37,724 nt of DNA. It comes from Acetatifactor sp. Lineage in GTDB: Bacteria; Bacillota; Clostridia; Lachnospirales; Lachnospiraceae. Location of the stretch: NCBI GenBank assembly GCA_029055435.1, contig JAIDDH010000083.1, positions 1-37,724 on the forward strand, given 5' to 3'. Position numbers and translations under genes: made by a program. Of this stretch, positions 1-7,575 are shown one piece after another (within the stretch, counting starts at the first letter, position 1; every line of letters begins with the position of its first letter). The notes under the pieces are model-generated. The model worked only from the letters and a program-made list of their open reading frames with translations. It was not told the DNA's origin and ran no database searches.

Positions 1-1217
1 GGCGGGATACGGCGGCTTCTCTGGTGCCTGTGCTGCTGGAACAGAACGGAAACAGGGTGGAGGGATATCTGGGAAAGCCTTCTCTGGTGCGCTCTAATCG
101 GAATTTTGAAATTTATTTTATCAATGGGCGTTTTATCCGCAGCAATCTCATCGCCAGGGCTCTGGAGGAGGGCTATCGGGAATACCTGATGCAGCACAAA
201 TTTCCTCTGTGCGTACTGCACATTTCCATGGATACCGGACAGGTGGATGTGAACGTGCATCCAAACAAAATGGATGTGCGTTTCAGCGATGGCATGACTT
301 TTTGCAAGATGCTCTCCGACGGTGTGCATGATACTCTGAAAAATCAGGAGATGATTCCGGATGTCGGACTGAGCGACGAAAGGGAGGAGCGGAGAGCTCA
401 GAGGGAGAGAGAAGCGGAAAGACAAAAGGAGCACACGCCGGAGCCTTTTGAACAAAATCGGGCGGCAGCATACCGGGTGATGGAGGAGAACCGTTATCAG
501 GCGGCGGCCGCAAAGATGCCGGAGGTTCGGCAGATTATTTTTCCACCGGAGGATTCAGGTTCACAGCATGCTGATGCGACGGAACAGCCGGGCAAACAGA
601 TGAATCTGTTTGAGGAGAAGATTTTGTCTGTGGACAATCGCAGCCGTTATTATATTATCGGACAAGTGTTTGACACCTACTGGATGGTGCAGTTTGAGGA
701 TAAACTATTGATTATCGACCAACATGCCGCCCATGAGAAGGTAAAGTATGAGCGTTTTATGAAAAGGCTTGCGGACAGACAGACGCTCTCTCAGGCGCTT
801 GCGCCGCCCATTATCGTCAGTCTCTCCGCGCAGGAGGAGACAGTGCTTCTGGAATATCGGGAGACTTTCGAGAGACTGGGATTTGAGATCGAGGCCTTCG
901 GAGGGAGGGAGTACGCCCTGCGCAGTGTGCCGGTAGATCTGTACGGCTGCAGCGAGCGGGAGATGTTTCTGGAGGTGCTGGACGAGCTTGATACTGGCGT
1001 CAGCCGCGGTAATTTTCAGGTTATCGAAGAGAAGATTGCGTCCATGTCCTGCAAGGCGGCGGTCAAGGGAAATAATCGTCTCAGCACTGCGGAGGCGCAG
1101 GAGCTTATAGATGAGTTATTGACTTTGGACAATCCTTATAATTGTCCACACGGGAGACCTACCATTGTCACAATCAGCAAGTATGAGATGGAGAAGAAGT
1201 TTAAGAGGATTGTATAG
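1..1217 (+). CDS. mutL: DNA mismatch repair protein MutL, 5'-truncated by window start
   Basis: This is the C-terminal part of MutL, the mismatch-repair matchmaker that links MutS to downstream strand removal. The reading frame is open from base 3, so the gene begins outside the window and its N-terminal ATPase motifs are missing here. The visible protein opens with the transducer domain, including the ING-RFI stretch and the VDVNVHPNK motif near base 250. A charged, low-complexity linker follows (about 370-600), then the C-terminal dimerisation/endonuclease domain. The metal-binding endonuclease motif DQHAAHEKVKYE begins at base 717, and the partner motifs SCKAAVKG and CPHGRP are present near the end. 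The protein is therefore expected to be a nicking MutL, as in most bacteria lacking MutH. It precedes miaA, a common arrangement in Firmicutes. Its stop codon lies inside a long palindromic element (1208-1465). Identification is firm. Confidence 0.97.
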   Translation, partial: RDTAASLVPVLLEQNGNRVEGYLGKPSLVRSNRNFEIYFINGRFIRSNLIARALEEGYREYLMQHKFPLCVLHISMDTGQVDVNVHPNKMDVRFSDGMTFCKMLSDGVHDTLKNQEMIPDVGLSDEREERRAQREREAERQKEHTPEPFEQNRAAAYRVMEENRYQAAAAKMPEVRQIIFPPEDSGSQHADATEQPGKQMNLFEEKILSVDNRSRYYIIGQVFDTYWMVQFEDKLLIIDQHAAHEKVKYERFMKRLADRQTLSQALAPPIIVSLSAQEETVLLEYRETFERLGFEIEAFGGREYALRSVPVDLYGCSEREMFLEVLDELDTGVSRGNFQVIEEKIASMSCKAAVKGNNRLSTAEAQELIDELLTLDNPYNCPHGRPTIVTISKYEMEKKFKRIV

Positions 1218-1465
1218 TTTAGTTTGGAAATGGTTGGTGTTTTCAGATAATGCCGCCTGAGCGGGGAGACTGTTTGTATTCAGACACGCTTCCCACAAGA
1301 GCAATAAATTGCTCTGAGAAAAACGTAGCAGTGCTAAATTCGATGAGTTGCTTTGCAACTCATGACCTCATTAAGCGCTGACGTTTTTCAAGGGTCTTCA
1401 TACAAACATTCTCCCTACTCAGGCTGGTTATCAGAAAATACCAAGTGATATTAAACCATACAATC
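1208..1465. repeat. long palindromic intergenic element, copy A
   Basis: The whole mutL-miaA gap can fold into one imperfect hairpin. The outer arms pair GATTGTATAGTTTA (1208) with its near-complement ending at 1465. A 43-base arm at 1236-1278 matches the reverse complement of 1401-1442 with few mismatches. Inside lies a core with GAAAAACGTAGCAG (near 1318-1331) facing CGCTGACGTTTTTC (1376-1389). There are two further perfect small hairpins: GAGCAAT/ATTGCTC, and ATGAGTTGC/GCAACTCAT around 1343-1363. A second element at 29010-29258 has the same core, including a 31-base identical stretch, but different paired arms. No coding potential or transposase is seen. It may be a MITE-like insertion, a structured RNA or a terminator-like element; the sequence does not decide which. 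Confidence 0.85.
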
Positions 1466-1499
1466 AGGGCAGATATTAGGTACGGGAGGAATGTGGCAG

Positions 1500-2501
1500 A
1501 TGCAGATTGACCCGGATAAAGAATTGTATAAGAAGCATGATGCTGCGGATGGGCGGCCGCCTCTTGTGGTGCTCACGGGGCCCACGGCTGTGGGGAAGAC
1601 GGCTCTCTCTATTGCATTGGCGCGGGCGGTGAACGGAGAAATCATTTCTGCGGACTCCATGCAAGTTTACCGTCATATGAATATTGGCTCTGCCAAGATA
1701 ACCCGTCAGGAAATGCAGGAAATCCGTCATTATATGATTGATATCCTGGAACCGTGGGAGGATTTTAATGTAGTGGACTTTCAGCGCCGCTGCAAGGAGG
1801 CGGTGACTGAGATATATGACCGGGGTAAGCTGCCCATTCTGGTGGGGGGCACAGGCTTCTATATTCAGGCGGTGCTGCGGGATATCGATTATACGGAAAA
1901 CGCAGGGGATGACAGTTATCGAAGGCATTTGGAGCAGATTGCGGCGGAGAAGGGAGCGGAGACGCTGCATCGGATGTTGGAAGAGGTGGACGCTCCCTCT
2001 GCAGAGGCGATTCCGGCCGGAAATGTGAAGCGTGTCGTCCGTGCGCTGGAGTTTTTTTATTTTACGGGGAAACGCATTTCGGAGCACAACGAGGAGGAAC
2101 GCAGGAGGGAGAATGTGTATAACGCCTGCTATTTTGTGTTGAATGACGACAGGGAAAAGCTTTATCAGCGTATAGAAAAAAGGGTAGATGGTATGTTGGA
2201 ACAGGGGCTGGTGGCGGAAGTGGAGAGTCTGAAAGCTATGGGCTGCAGGCGTGGTCAGACCGCCATGCAGGGGCTGGGCTACAAGGAGATTCTGGATTAT
2301 CTGGACGGCGCGTGTACGCTGGAGGAAGCAGTGAATCTCATCAAGCGGGATACCCGGCATTTTGCCAAACGGCAGCTCACCTGGTTTCGCCGGGAGAAGG
2401 ATGTCATCTGGCTGAATCGTCCCGATTTCCCGGAGGAGAATCAGGATGGGGCTATTTTGCAGGTTATGCTGAAGCATATGCGGGAACAGCATGTTATATA
2501 G
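1500..2501 (+). CDS. miaA: tRNA dimethylallyltransferase MiaA
   Basis: MiaA transfers a dimethylallyl group from DMAPP to the N6 of adenosine 37 in tRNAs that read codons starting with U, in the cytoplasm. The protein of about 333 residues has the usual length. It shows the P-loop GPTAVGKT near the N-terminus, the substrate motif DSMQVYRHM, the GGTGFYIQAVL motif and the C-terminal FAKRQLTWFR stretch. The strong GGGAGGA at 1484-1490 touches an in-frame ATG at 1491 but is nine bases from the ATG at 1500, so 1500 is the better start; 1491 would add only three residues. It follows mutL across the palindromic element. The downstream gap carries a new promoter, so the operon may end here. Confidence 0.97.
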   Translation: MQIDPDKELYKKHDAADGRPPLVVLTGPTAVGKTALSIALARAVNGEIISADSMQVYRHMNIGSAKITRQEMQEIRHYMIDILEPWEDFNVVDFQRRCKEAVTEIYDRGKLPILVGGTGFYIQAVLRDIDYTENAGDDSYRRHLEQIAAEKGAETLHRMLEEVDAPSAEAIPAGNVKRVVRALEFFYFTGKRISEHNEEERRRENVYNACYFVLNDDREKLYQRIEKRVDGMLEQGLVAEVESLKAMGCRRGQTAMQGLGYKEILDYLDGACTLEEAVNLIKRDTRHFAKRQLTWFRREKDVIWLNRPDFPEENQDGAILQVMLKHMREQHVI

Positions 2502-2574
2502 CTCTTTGATGTCGTCTGTACAGCGGAATTGAGTGAGGGTGAAAAAAGTTGAAAATAGGAATCCCTTTTCGGAA

Positions 2575-2603
2575 TTGTGTACCCGTTAATAGCAGGTTAT
2601 AAT
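2575..2603 (+). promoter_or_regulatory. candidate sigma-A promoter for the zinc-ribbon orphan gene
   Basis: TTGTGT (2575-2580) and a perfect TATAAT (2598-2603) are separated by 17 bases and lie 38 bases upstream of the next start codon. The spacing and the -10 box fit the vegetative consensus. Confidence 0.6.
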
Positions 2604-2640
2604 TACTATAAATAAATCGGAATTTGAGGAGATATGGCTT

Positions 2641-2988
2641 ATGTCAAAAATAATATGCAAATGTGGAAATATTTTATCCGATAGTACAGACAATCTGCCT
2701 TATAAGGGTTATATTATTTCCGATAAAGAGCGGTTTAAAATGTACGATTTAGTTGATGAACTAATAGAAACAGACAATAATCAAAAAGAATATTTAATGA
2801 TGACGTTTCGCAAAAACGTTTCTATAGGAAAAAGTTATATTCGATTAAAAGAAATATATCAATGTCCACAATGTGGAAGGATTCTTATTGAAAATATTCC
2901 AGGACAGTATTACTTTTTTGGGCCAGAGGAAAACAAAAAAAGAAATCTTCTGGATTATGATGGTGAAGAAAAAGCAGAATGTATATAA
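2641..2988 (+). CDS. hypothetical protein with paired CxCG/CPQCG motifs (zinc-ribbon-like)
   Basis: I do not recognise a named family. The 115-residue product has a CKCG motif at residues 6-9 and CPQCG at about residues 75-79. This spacing fits a zinc ribbon or zinc knuckle whose two halves flank a central, probably alpha/beta, region. There is no signal peptide or membrane segment, so it is probably cytoplasmic. The start is supported by GAGGAG at 2626-2631, nine bases upstream, and a good promoter lies before it. The gene is clearly richer in A and T than its neighbours and uses codons such as ATA and AAA freely. Near-identical direct repeats bracket it, which suggests recent acquisition between two conserved housekeeping genes. 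Similar small Cys-rich proteins occur as orphan or immunity-like genes in gut Firmicutes, but no function can be claimed. Confidence 0.8.
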   Translation: MSKIICKCGNILSDSTDNLPYKGYIISDKERFKMYDLVDELIETDNNQKEYLMMTFRKNVSIGKSYIRLKEIYQCPQCGRILIENIPGQYYFFGPEENKKRNLLDYDGEEKAECI

Positions 2989-3066
2989 TGAACTTCTAAA
3001 AGGATAACTTTCAGTTTGAGGAATTGTTAATAGGAACCCTTTTCCGAAAAGGGAGAAATAGAAAAG

Positions 3067-4392
3067 GTGAAAATGGGAAATAGGATGGAGAATAAAAGTG
3101 GTATGTTAGAGGATGAAATTGCAGGTTATTATGAATCCATGGGTATCAGTCGTCCTGTGTATGATTATGGGATGAAGATTCTTGTGGGGTTATCGGAGCG
3201 TTTTGCGGCGATTGACCGGGTGGCGGAGTACAATCAGCTCAAGGTCTTAAAGGCTATGCAGAAGAATCAGGTCAGCGAGGCCTGTCTTCTGGGCACCAGC
3301 GGTTACGGGTACAATGATCTGGGGAGGGATACGCTGGAGGCGGTCTATGCGGATGTCTTTCACACGGAGGATGCGTTGGTGCGGCCTCAGATCACCTGCG
3401 GGACTCATGCGCTGGCGCTGGCGCTCATGAGCAATCTGCGTCCCGGGGATGAGCTGCTTTCCCCTGTGGGAAAGCCTTATGATACATTGGAGGAGGTCAT
3501 AGGCATCCGGCCCTCCAAGGGCTCTCTTGCGGAGTATGGCATCAGTTACAGGCAGGTGGATCTGCTCCCCGACGGCAGCTTTGACTATGAGGGAATTCGG
3601 AGTGCTTTGAACCCAAAGACCCGCATGGTGACCATTCAGCGCTCCAAGGGCTATCAGACGAGACCGACTCTGTCCGTGGAGCGGATCGGGGAACTGATTG
3701 CGTTCGTGAAGTCGGTTAAGCCGGATGTGATCTGTATGGTGGACAATTGCTATGGCGAATTTGTGGAGACTATTGAGCCCACTGATGTGGGGGCGGATAT
3801 GGCGGTTGGCTCACTGATCAAAAATCCCGGGGGCGGACTGGCTCCCATCGGCGGCTATATCGCGGGCAGGAGGGATTGTGTGGAAAATGCGGCGTATCGC
3901 CTCACCAGCCCGGGACTGGGCAAGGAAGTGGGGGCTTCGCTGGGGATTCTGAAGGATTTTTATCAGGGATTGTTTCTCGCGCCCACAGTGACGGCAGGCG
4001 CGCTGAAGGGGGCAATCTTTGCGGCCAATATCTATGAGAAGCTGGGCTTTGCGGTAGTGCCGGACGGCAGTGAGAGCCGACATGATATCATTCAGGCTGT
4101 GACCTTTGGCTCCCCCGAAGGGGTGATTGCTTTCTGTCAGGGGATTCAGGCGGCCGCTCCTGTGGATTCCCATGTCACCCCGGAAGCCTGGGATATGCCG
4201 GGATATGACGCCAAGGTGATCATGGCGGCGGGCGCTTTCGTGTCCGGCTCCTCCATCGAGCTGTCCGCGGACGGCCCCATCAAGGAGCCCTATGCCGTCT
4301 ATTTTCAGGGAGGGCTTACCTGGGAACACGCAAAATTTGGCATTTTGAAATCTCTGCAGTCTCTGGCAGACAAAAAAATCGTTCAAATTTAG
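3067..4392 (+). CDS. methionine gamma-lyase-like PLP-dependent enzyme (YnbB / aluminium-resistance family)
   Basis: This is a fold-type I pyridoxal-phosphate enzyme of about 440 residues, related to Cys/Met metabolism lyases and often annotated as methionine gamma-lyase family or aluminium resistance protein. The cofactor Asp is visible in MVDNCYGEFVE and the Schiff-base lysine in SLIKNPGGG. Upstream GTSGYGYNDLGRD and the TCGTHALALAL stretch fit the substrate and phosphate region. The true substrate is not known for this subfamily. In Bacillus subtilis the homologue ynbB also lies a few genes from miaA, so the context is conserved. The start is uncertain: GTG at 3067 follows GGGAG by 11 bases, and ATG at 3073 or 3085 are also possible. 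A short inverted repeat follows the stop. Confidence 0.93.
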   Translation: MKMGNRMENKSGMLEDEIAGYYESMGISRPVYDYGMKILVGLSERFAAIDRVAEYNQLKVLKAMQKNQVSEACLLGTSGYGYNDLGRDTLEAVYADVFHTEDALVRPQITCGTHALALALMSNLRPGDELLSPVGKPYDTLEEVIGIRPSKGSLAEYGISYRQVDLLPDGSFDYEGIRSALNPKTRMVTIQRSKGYQTRPTLSVERIGELIAFVKSVKPDVICMVDNCYGEFVETIEPTDVGADMAVGSLIKNPGGGLAPIGGYIAGRRDCVENAAYRLTSPGLGKEVGASLGILKDFYQGLFLAPTVTAGALKGAIFAANIYEKLGFAVVPDGSESRHDIIQAVTFGSPEGVIAFCQGIQAAAPVDSHVTPEAWDMPGYDAKVIMAAGAFVSGSSIELSADGPIKEPYAVYFQGGLTWEHAKFGILKSLQSLADKKIVQI

Positions 4393-4421
4393 ACTTTGAC
4401 GGCACAGCGTCCTTCAAAGTC
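4392..4421 (+). terminator. hairpin after the PLP-enzyme gene, weak terminator candidate
   Basis: GACTTTGA (4392-4399) pairs perfectly with TCAAAGTC (4414-4421) around a 14-base loop, beginning at the stop codon. No T-run follows directly, so intrinsic termination is doubtful; it may instead protect the 3' end of the transcript. Confidence 0.35.
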
Positions 4422-4510
4422 CGCCCGCAAATGCTGTTGAAGAAAGAAAAAAACAGGTGTTTTATTAAAAATCAAAGAAGATTAAGAAGAAATAAAATTG
4501 GCAAATTTTG

Positions 4511-4539
4511 TGTACAGCGCTGGCATTTTATGCTACAAT
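4511..4539 (+). promoter_or_regulatory. candidate promoter for the DUF4321-radC genes
   Basis: TGTACA (4511-4516) and TACAAT (4534-4539) are 17 bases apart. The -10 is preceded by TGC, giving an extended -10. It lies about 50 bases before the next start codon in an otherwise featureless AT-rich gap (4422-4592). Confidence 0.55.
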
Positions 4540-4592
4540 AATTGACAGCGCAATCTTTGATTACGCATACGGAAGAAAGATGAGGAATTCTC

Positions 4593-4832
4593 ATGAAGAG
4601 AGTAAACTGGCTTTTGGTCTGGCTGGTGTTGATCGGGTTCGTGCTTGGAACCGTCATTGCTCAGATATTCCCGGGAAGCTTTATGAGCTATGGGCAGGAG
4701 TTTGGGCTGAACAATCCCGTAGAGCTGGATTTGGGATTTGTGATTTTGACCTTTGGGCTGAAGTTCCACATCACCATTGCCGGTATCTGCGGCGTGATCA
4801 TTGCCTTTGTGGTATACCGCTTCATCAGATAG
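4593..4832 (+). CDS. small DUF4321-type membrane protein
   Basis: The 79-residue product has two hydrophobic segments, roughly residues 6-24 (WLLVWLVLIGFVLGTVIAQ) and 57-76 (ITIAGICGVIIAFVVYRF). These are separated by a short polar and amphipathic stretch containing FPG-SFMSYG and LDLGFVILTFGLKF. This layout matches the small DUF4321 proteins that sit just upstream of radC in many Clostridia. It is likely an integral inner-membrane protein; its function is unknown. GAGG about ten bases upstream supports the start. It is separated from radC by 56 bases and is probably transcribed with it from the promoter at 4511-4539. Family assignment rests on length, topology and position only. Confidence 0.85.
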   Translation: MKRVNWLLVWLVLIGFVLGTVIAQIFPGSFMSYGQEFGLNNPVELDLGFVILTFGLKFHITIAGICGVIIAFVVYRFIR

Positions 4833-4888
4833 CGCATCGAGATTTTGTATTCCTGACCTGTGCTTTGGAGAAGGCAAAGGAAGGATAA

Positions 4889-5593
4889 ATGCATACAGAG
4901 CAAAACAAAATCAAAAATGAGGAAAACCGGGATATGCCCTATGAAAAATTTCTGCGGCTGGGCCCGGAGGCGCTGACTGAACGGGAGCTGCTGGCGATCA
5001 TTCTGCGGACAGGCACTCCGGAAAAAAGCGCCATGGATCTGGCGGGGGAGGTGCTCTCCCTTGCAAAATATCCGCGGGAAGGGCTGTTGGGACTGTATGA
5101 TGTGACTGCGGAGGAGCTCATGCAGATCAAAGGGATCGGAGAGGTCAAGGCGGTCAAATTAAAATGTCTCACGGAGCTGTCCATGCGCATCAGCCGCTCC
5201 AGCGCAAAGGAAGGACTGGTGTTTAATTCCCCAGGTTTGGTGGCACAATATTTTATGGAGCTTCTGCGGCACCGGGATACTGAGTGTGTATATCTGGTCG
5301 GACTCGACACAAGGGGACGCCTGATCGGAGAGAAGAAAATCTCCGAGGGGAGCGTTAGGATGTCGTTGATTTCACCCAGAGAGATATTCCTGGAGGCGCT
5401 GCGCATGCATGCGGTGAATATTCTTCTGGTGCACAATCACCCCAGCGGAGACCCCACCCCCGGCAAATACGACAGGGAGCTGACGCAGAATGTGAGCAGT
5501 CTGGGCGCCATGATGGATATCCTGCTTTTGGATCATATTATCATCGGAGACAACAGATATACCAGCTTTAAGGAGCTGGGGTATCTGACATAA
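4889..5593 (+). CDS. radC: RadC family JAB/MPN metalloprotein
   Basis: RadC proteins carry an N-terminal helix-hairpin-helix region and a C-terminal JAB1/MPN+ metalloprotease-like domain. Here the HhH is seen as IKGIGEVKAVKLK (about residues 77-89). The metal-binding JAMM motif is HNHPSGDPTPGKYD (about residues 181-194), with the upstream catalytic-type Glu in GEKKISEGS. Length (234) is normal. The historical link to DNA repair is weak and the cellular role is unresolved. It is often placed just upstream of mreB in Firmicutes, as here, probably by conserved neighbourhood rather than shared function. AAGGAAGGA before the ATG supports the start. Confidence 0.96.
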   Translation: MHTEQNKIKNEENRDMPYEKFLRLGPEALTERELLAIILRTGTPEKSAMDLAGEVLSLAKYPREGLLGLYDVTAEELMQIKGIGEVKAVKLKCLTELSMRISRSSAKEGLVFNSPGLVAQYFMELLRHRDTECVYLVGLDTRGRLIGEKKISEGSVRMSLISPREIFLEALRMHAVNILLVHNHPSGDPTPGKYDRELTQNVSSLGAMMDILLLDHIIIGDNRYTSFKELGYLT

Positions 5594-5597
5594 AAGG

Positions 5598-5619
5598 TAT
5601 AATACACCGGCTTCGCCGG
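5598..5619 (+). promoter_or_regulatory. TATAAT box and short hairpin upstream of mreB
   Basis: A perfect TATAAT (5598-5603) lies just after radC, followed by the 5-bp stem CCGGC-TTC-GCCGG (5607-5619). No convincing -35 box is seen 16-18 bases upstream, so this is only a weak candidate for a promoter with a leader hairpin before the shape operon. Confidence 0.35.
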
Positions 5620-5667
5620 AATAATGTGCATAAGAATTTTTAGTGATACGGAAAGGGGCTGTCCACG

Positions 5668-6678
5668 ATGGCTAACAATGTATTCGGTATTGATCTGGGT
5701 ACCAACAATATCAAAATCTATAATCGAAGCGACGACAATATCATGGTGGAGAAGAACATGATCGCCATCGAGAATAAGAACACGCTTTTTGCGTATGGTG
5801 ACTCTGCATTTGAAATGTATGAGAAGGCGCCCGGAAATATTCATATTTCCTATCCGCTCTCAAACGGCGTCATCGCTGATATCAAGAATATGGAGACGCT
5901 GATCCGCTATTTTGTCACCGATCTGCAGAAGGGCAGTGTGAAGCCCGCGGATTTCTTTATCGCTGTTCCCACCGATGTGACGGAGGTGGAGAAGCGCGCT
6001 TTTTATGATCTTGTGAAGGACGCCAATGTGAAGGCAAAGCGGATCATGGTGGTGGAAAAGGCAGTGGCCGACGGCCTGGGTCTGGACATCGATGTGAAAA
6101 ATTCTCAGGGCGTGCTGGTGGTAAATGTGGGTTATGAGACCACGGAGATTTCTATTTTATCTCTGGGCGGCATCGTGTTAAGCCGGCTGATTAAGGCGGG
6201 CGGCCTGAAGTTTGACGAGGCCATTCGGGCGGCGGTGCGCAGAGAGTTTTCTCTTATTATCGGCGGCAAGACCGCAGAGAAGGTCAAGATTGCACTGAAG
6301 GAGCTTGGCGATGACGGCAAGGGGGCCGTGGTGTACGGGCGCGATATCGTGACGGGCCTTCCCGTGGAGCGGGAGATACCCACCAAGCTGGTGGACGAGT
6401 CTCTGGAGGAGCATTTTAATACAATTATCGACAATGTAAAGGTGATTTTGGAGCGCACGCCCCCTGAGCTTGCGGCGGACATTTATCGGCACGGTATCTA
6501 TCTGACAGGCGGCGCGTCCCAGGTCAATCATCTGGCGCAGCGCATGGCTACCGGCACGGGCCTCAAGGTCAATGTGGCGGAGAACCCGCTCACCAGTGTG
6601 GCTACAGGCCTTGCCAAAATCATCAAGGATGACAATTATAAATCGGTTGCCTATGCCATTGAAGGGATGAGTAAATGA
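5668..6678 (+). CDS. mreB: rod-shape actin homologue MreB/Mbl
   Basis: MreB forms membrane-bound filaments that orient the elongation machinery around the cell. The 336-residue protein shows the actin-fold phosphate-1 motif FGIDLGTNNIKIY at the N-terminus. It also has the MreB signature region SNGVIADIKNMETLIRYF, the phosphate-2 strand VLVVNVGYETTEISIL, and an adenosine motif near GIYLTGGASQVN. The usual phosphate-1 Thr/Ala stretch reads TNNIKIY rather than TANTLVY, a divergence compatible with clostridial paralogues. It opens an unbroken operon and overlaps mreC by four bases (ATGA), which indicates translational coupling. A GGAAAGGGG sequence precedes the ATG. Whether it is the sole MreB or an Mbl paralogue cannot be told from this window. 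Confidence 0.95.
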   Translation: MANNVFGIDLGTNNIKIYNRSDDNIMVEKNMIAIENKNTLFAYGDSAFEMYEKAPGNIHISYPLSNGVIADIKNMETLIRYFVTDLQKGSVKPADFFIAVPTDVTEVEKRAFYDLVKDANVKAKRIMVVEKAVADGLGLDIDVKNSQGVLVVNVGYETTEISILSLGGIVLSRLIKAGGLKFDEAIRAAVRREFSLIIGGKTAEKVKIALKELGDDGKGAVVYGRDIVTGLPVEREIPTKLVDESLEEHFNTIIDNVKVILERTPPELAADIYRHGIYLTGGASQVNHLAQRMATGTGLKVNVAENPLTSVATGLAKIIKDDNYKSVAYAIEGMSK

Positions 6679-7550
6679 GTCCTATTATCAAGCGAAAAGG
6701 GGAGAAATTTACTTTGCCGGGTAAGTATCTCCTTTTTATATTAACTGCAATCTGTGTGTGCCTGATGTTCCTGACCTTTGGCACCAATGTGTTCAACAAA
6801 CCGCTGAACACGGCCCTGGGCTATGCGGTGATTCCGTTTCAGCAGGGCATTTCCAAGGCGGGAGAGTGGCTCTCGAGACGCTCCGAAGAATTGGTGCAGA
6901 TACGGGTGCTTCTGGACGAAAACGCCCGTCTGAAAGCCGAGGTGGCTGCGCTCACGGAGGAAAATACGCTTCTGCAGCAGGATAAATATGAGCTGAATCA
7001 GCTCCGTGCCCTGATTGAACTGGACGAGCAGTACGGTGATTACAAAAAAATCGGCGCGCGTATCATCAGCAGAGATTCCGGCAATTGGTATTCTTCTTTT
7101 ATCATCGATAAGGGCAGTGACGATGGATTGTGTGAGAACATGAATGTGATTGCGGGGGGCGGTCTGGTGGGCAGAATCACAGCCACAGGGCCCAACTGGT
7201 CCAGAGTTACCGCCATTATCTCGGATAACAGCAATGTCAGCGCCATGACGCTTGCCACCGGCGACAAAATGATGGTGTCAGGCGACCTGCAGATGATGGC
7301 AGAGGGCGTCATCACCTTCAGCAAGCTGGTGGACAGCAAAAACGTGGTGGTGGAGGGCGATAAGATCGTTACCTCCGACATCAGTGACAAATATCTTCCC
7401 AACATCCTGATCGGTTATATACATACCATCAACAGGGACAACAACAATCTCACCAAGTCGGGGTATATCACCACGGCGGTGGACTTCGAGCATTTGAGCG
7501 AGGTGCTGGTCATCACGGATTTGAAGCAGGTTGTGACGGAGGAGCAGTGA
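6675..7550 (+). CDS. mreC: rod-shape-determining protein MreC
   Basis: MreC is a bitopic membrane protein whose outer domain bridges MreB/MreD to penicillin-binding proteins. The 291-residue product begins with a basic segment, one transmembrane helix at about residues 15-35 (YLLFILTAICVCLMFLTFG) and a leucine/glutamate-rich coiled coil at about residues 72-115. The extracellular beta-barrel domain follows and includes the typical stretches ISRDSGNWYSSFIIDKGSDD and GGGLVGRI. The start overlaps the mreB stop, and mreD follows after 25 bases. Length and domain order match the family. Confidence 0.96.
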   Translation: MSPIIKRKGEKFTLPGKYLLFILTAICVCLMFLTFGTNVFNKPLNTALGYAVIPFQQGISKAGEWLSRRSEELVQIRVLLDENARLKAEVAALTEENTLLQQDKYELNQLRALIELDEQYGDYKKIGARIISRDSGNWYSSFIIDKGSDDGLCENMNVIAGGGLVGRITATGPNWSRVTAIISDNSNVSAMTLATGDKMMVSGDLQMMAEGVITFSKLVDSKNVVVEGDKIVTSDISDKYLPNILIGYIHTINRDNNNLTKSGYITTAVDFEHLSEVLVITDLKQVVTEEQ

Positions 7551-7575
7551 GGCGCATACGGGAGGGAGAGACTGG

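Larger units (their letters stand above)
2554..3046. repeat. near-identical short direct repeats bracketing an AT-rich insertion
   Basis: AATAGGAATCCCTTTTC (2554-2570) recurs as AATAGGAACCCTTTTC (3029-3044), differing by a single inserted base. GGAATTGT also occurs beside both (2571-2578 and 3020-3027), although on opposite sides of the repeat. The two copies bracket the AT-rich gene at 2641-2988. The right copy also forms a small hairpin, CCCTTTTC-CG-AAAAGGG. This could mark an insertion by recombination or could be a shared regulatory motif. Confidence 0.5.

Noticed and set aside
1476..2492. Long open frame (338 codons) on the - strand opposite miaA
   Set aside because: miaA on the + strand has all family motifs; the opposite frame has no recognisable domain, no good ribosome binding site and His/Leu-rich shadow composition.
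2811..2829. GACGTTTCGCAAAAACGTTTC in the zinc-ribbon gene as a possible third copy of the palindromic core
   Set aside because: It shares only ACGTTT-type words with the core; the neighbouring blocks (GTAGCAG, GCGCTGACG, GGGTCTTCATA) are absent.
4422..4592. Possible small gene or RNA between the PLP-enzyme gene and DUF4321
   Set aside because: The overlapping short frames lack start signals; only the promoter at 4511-4539 is supported.
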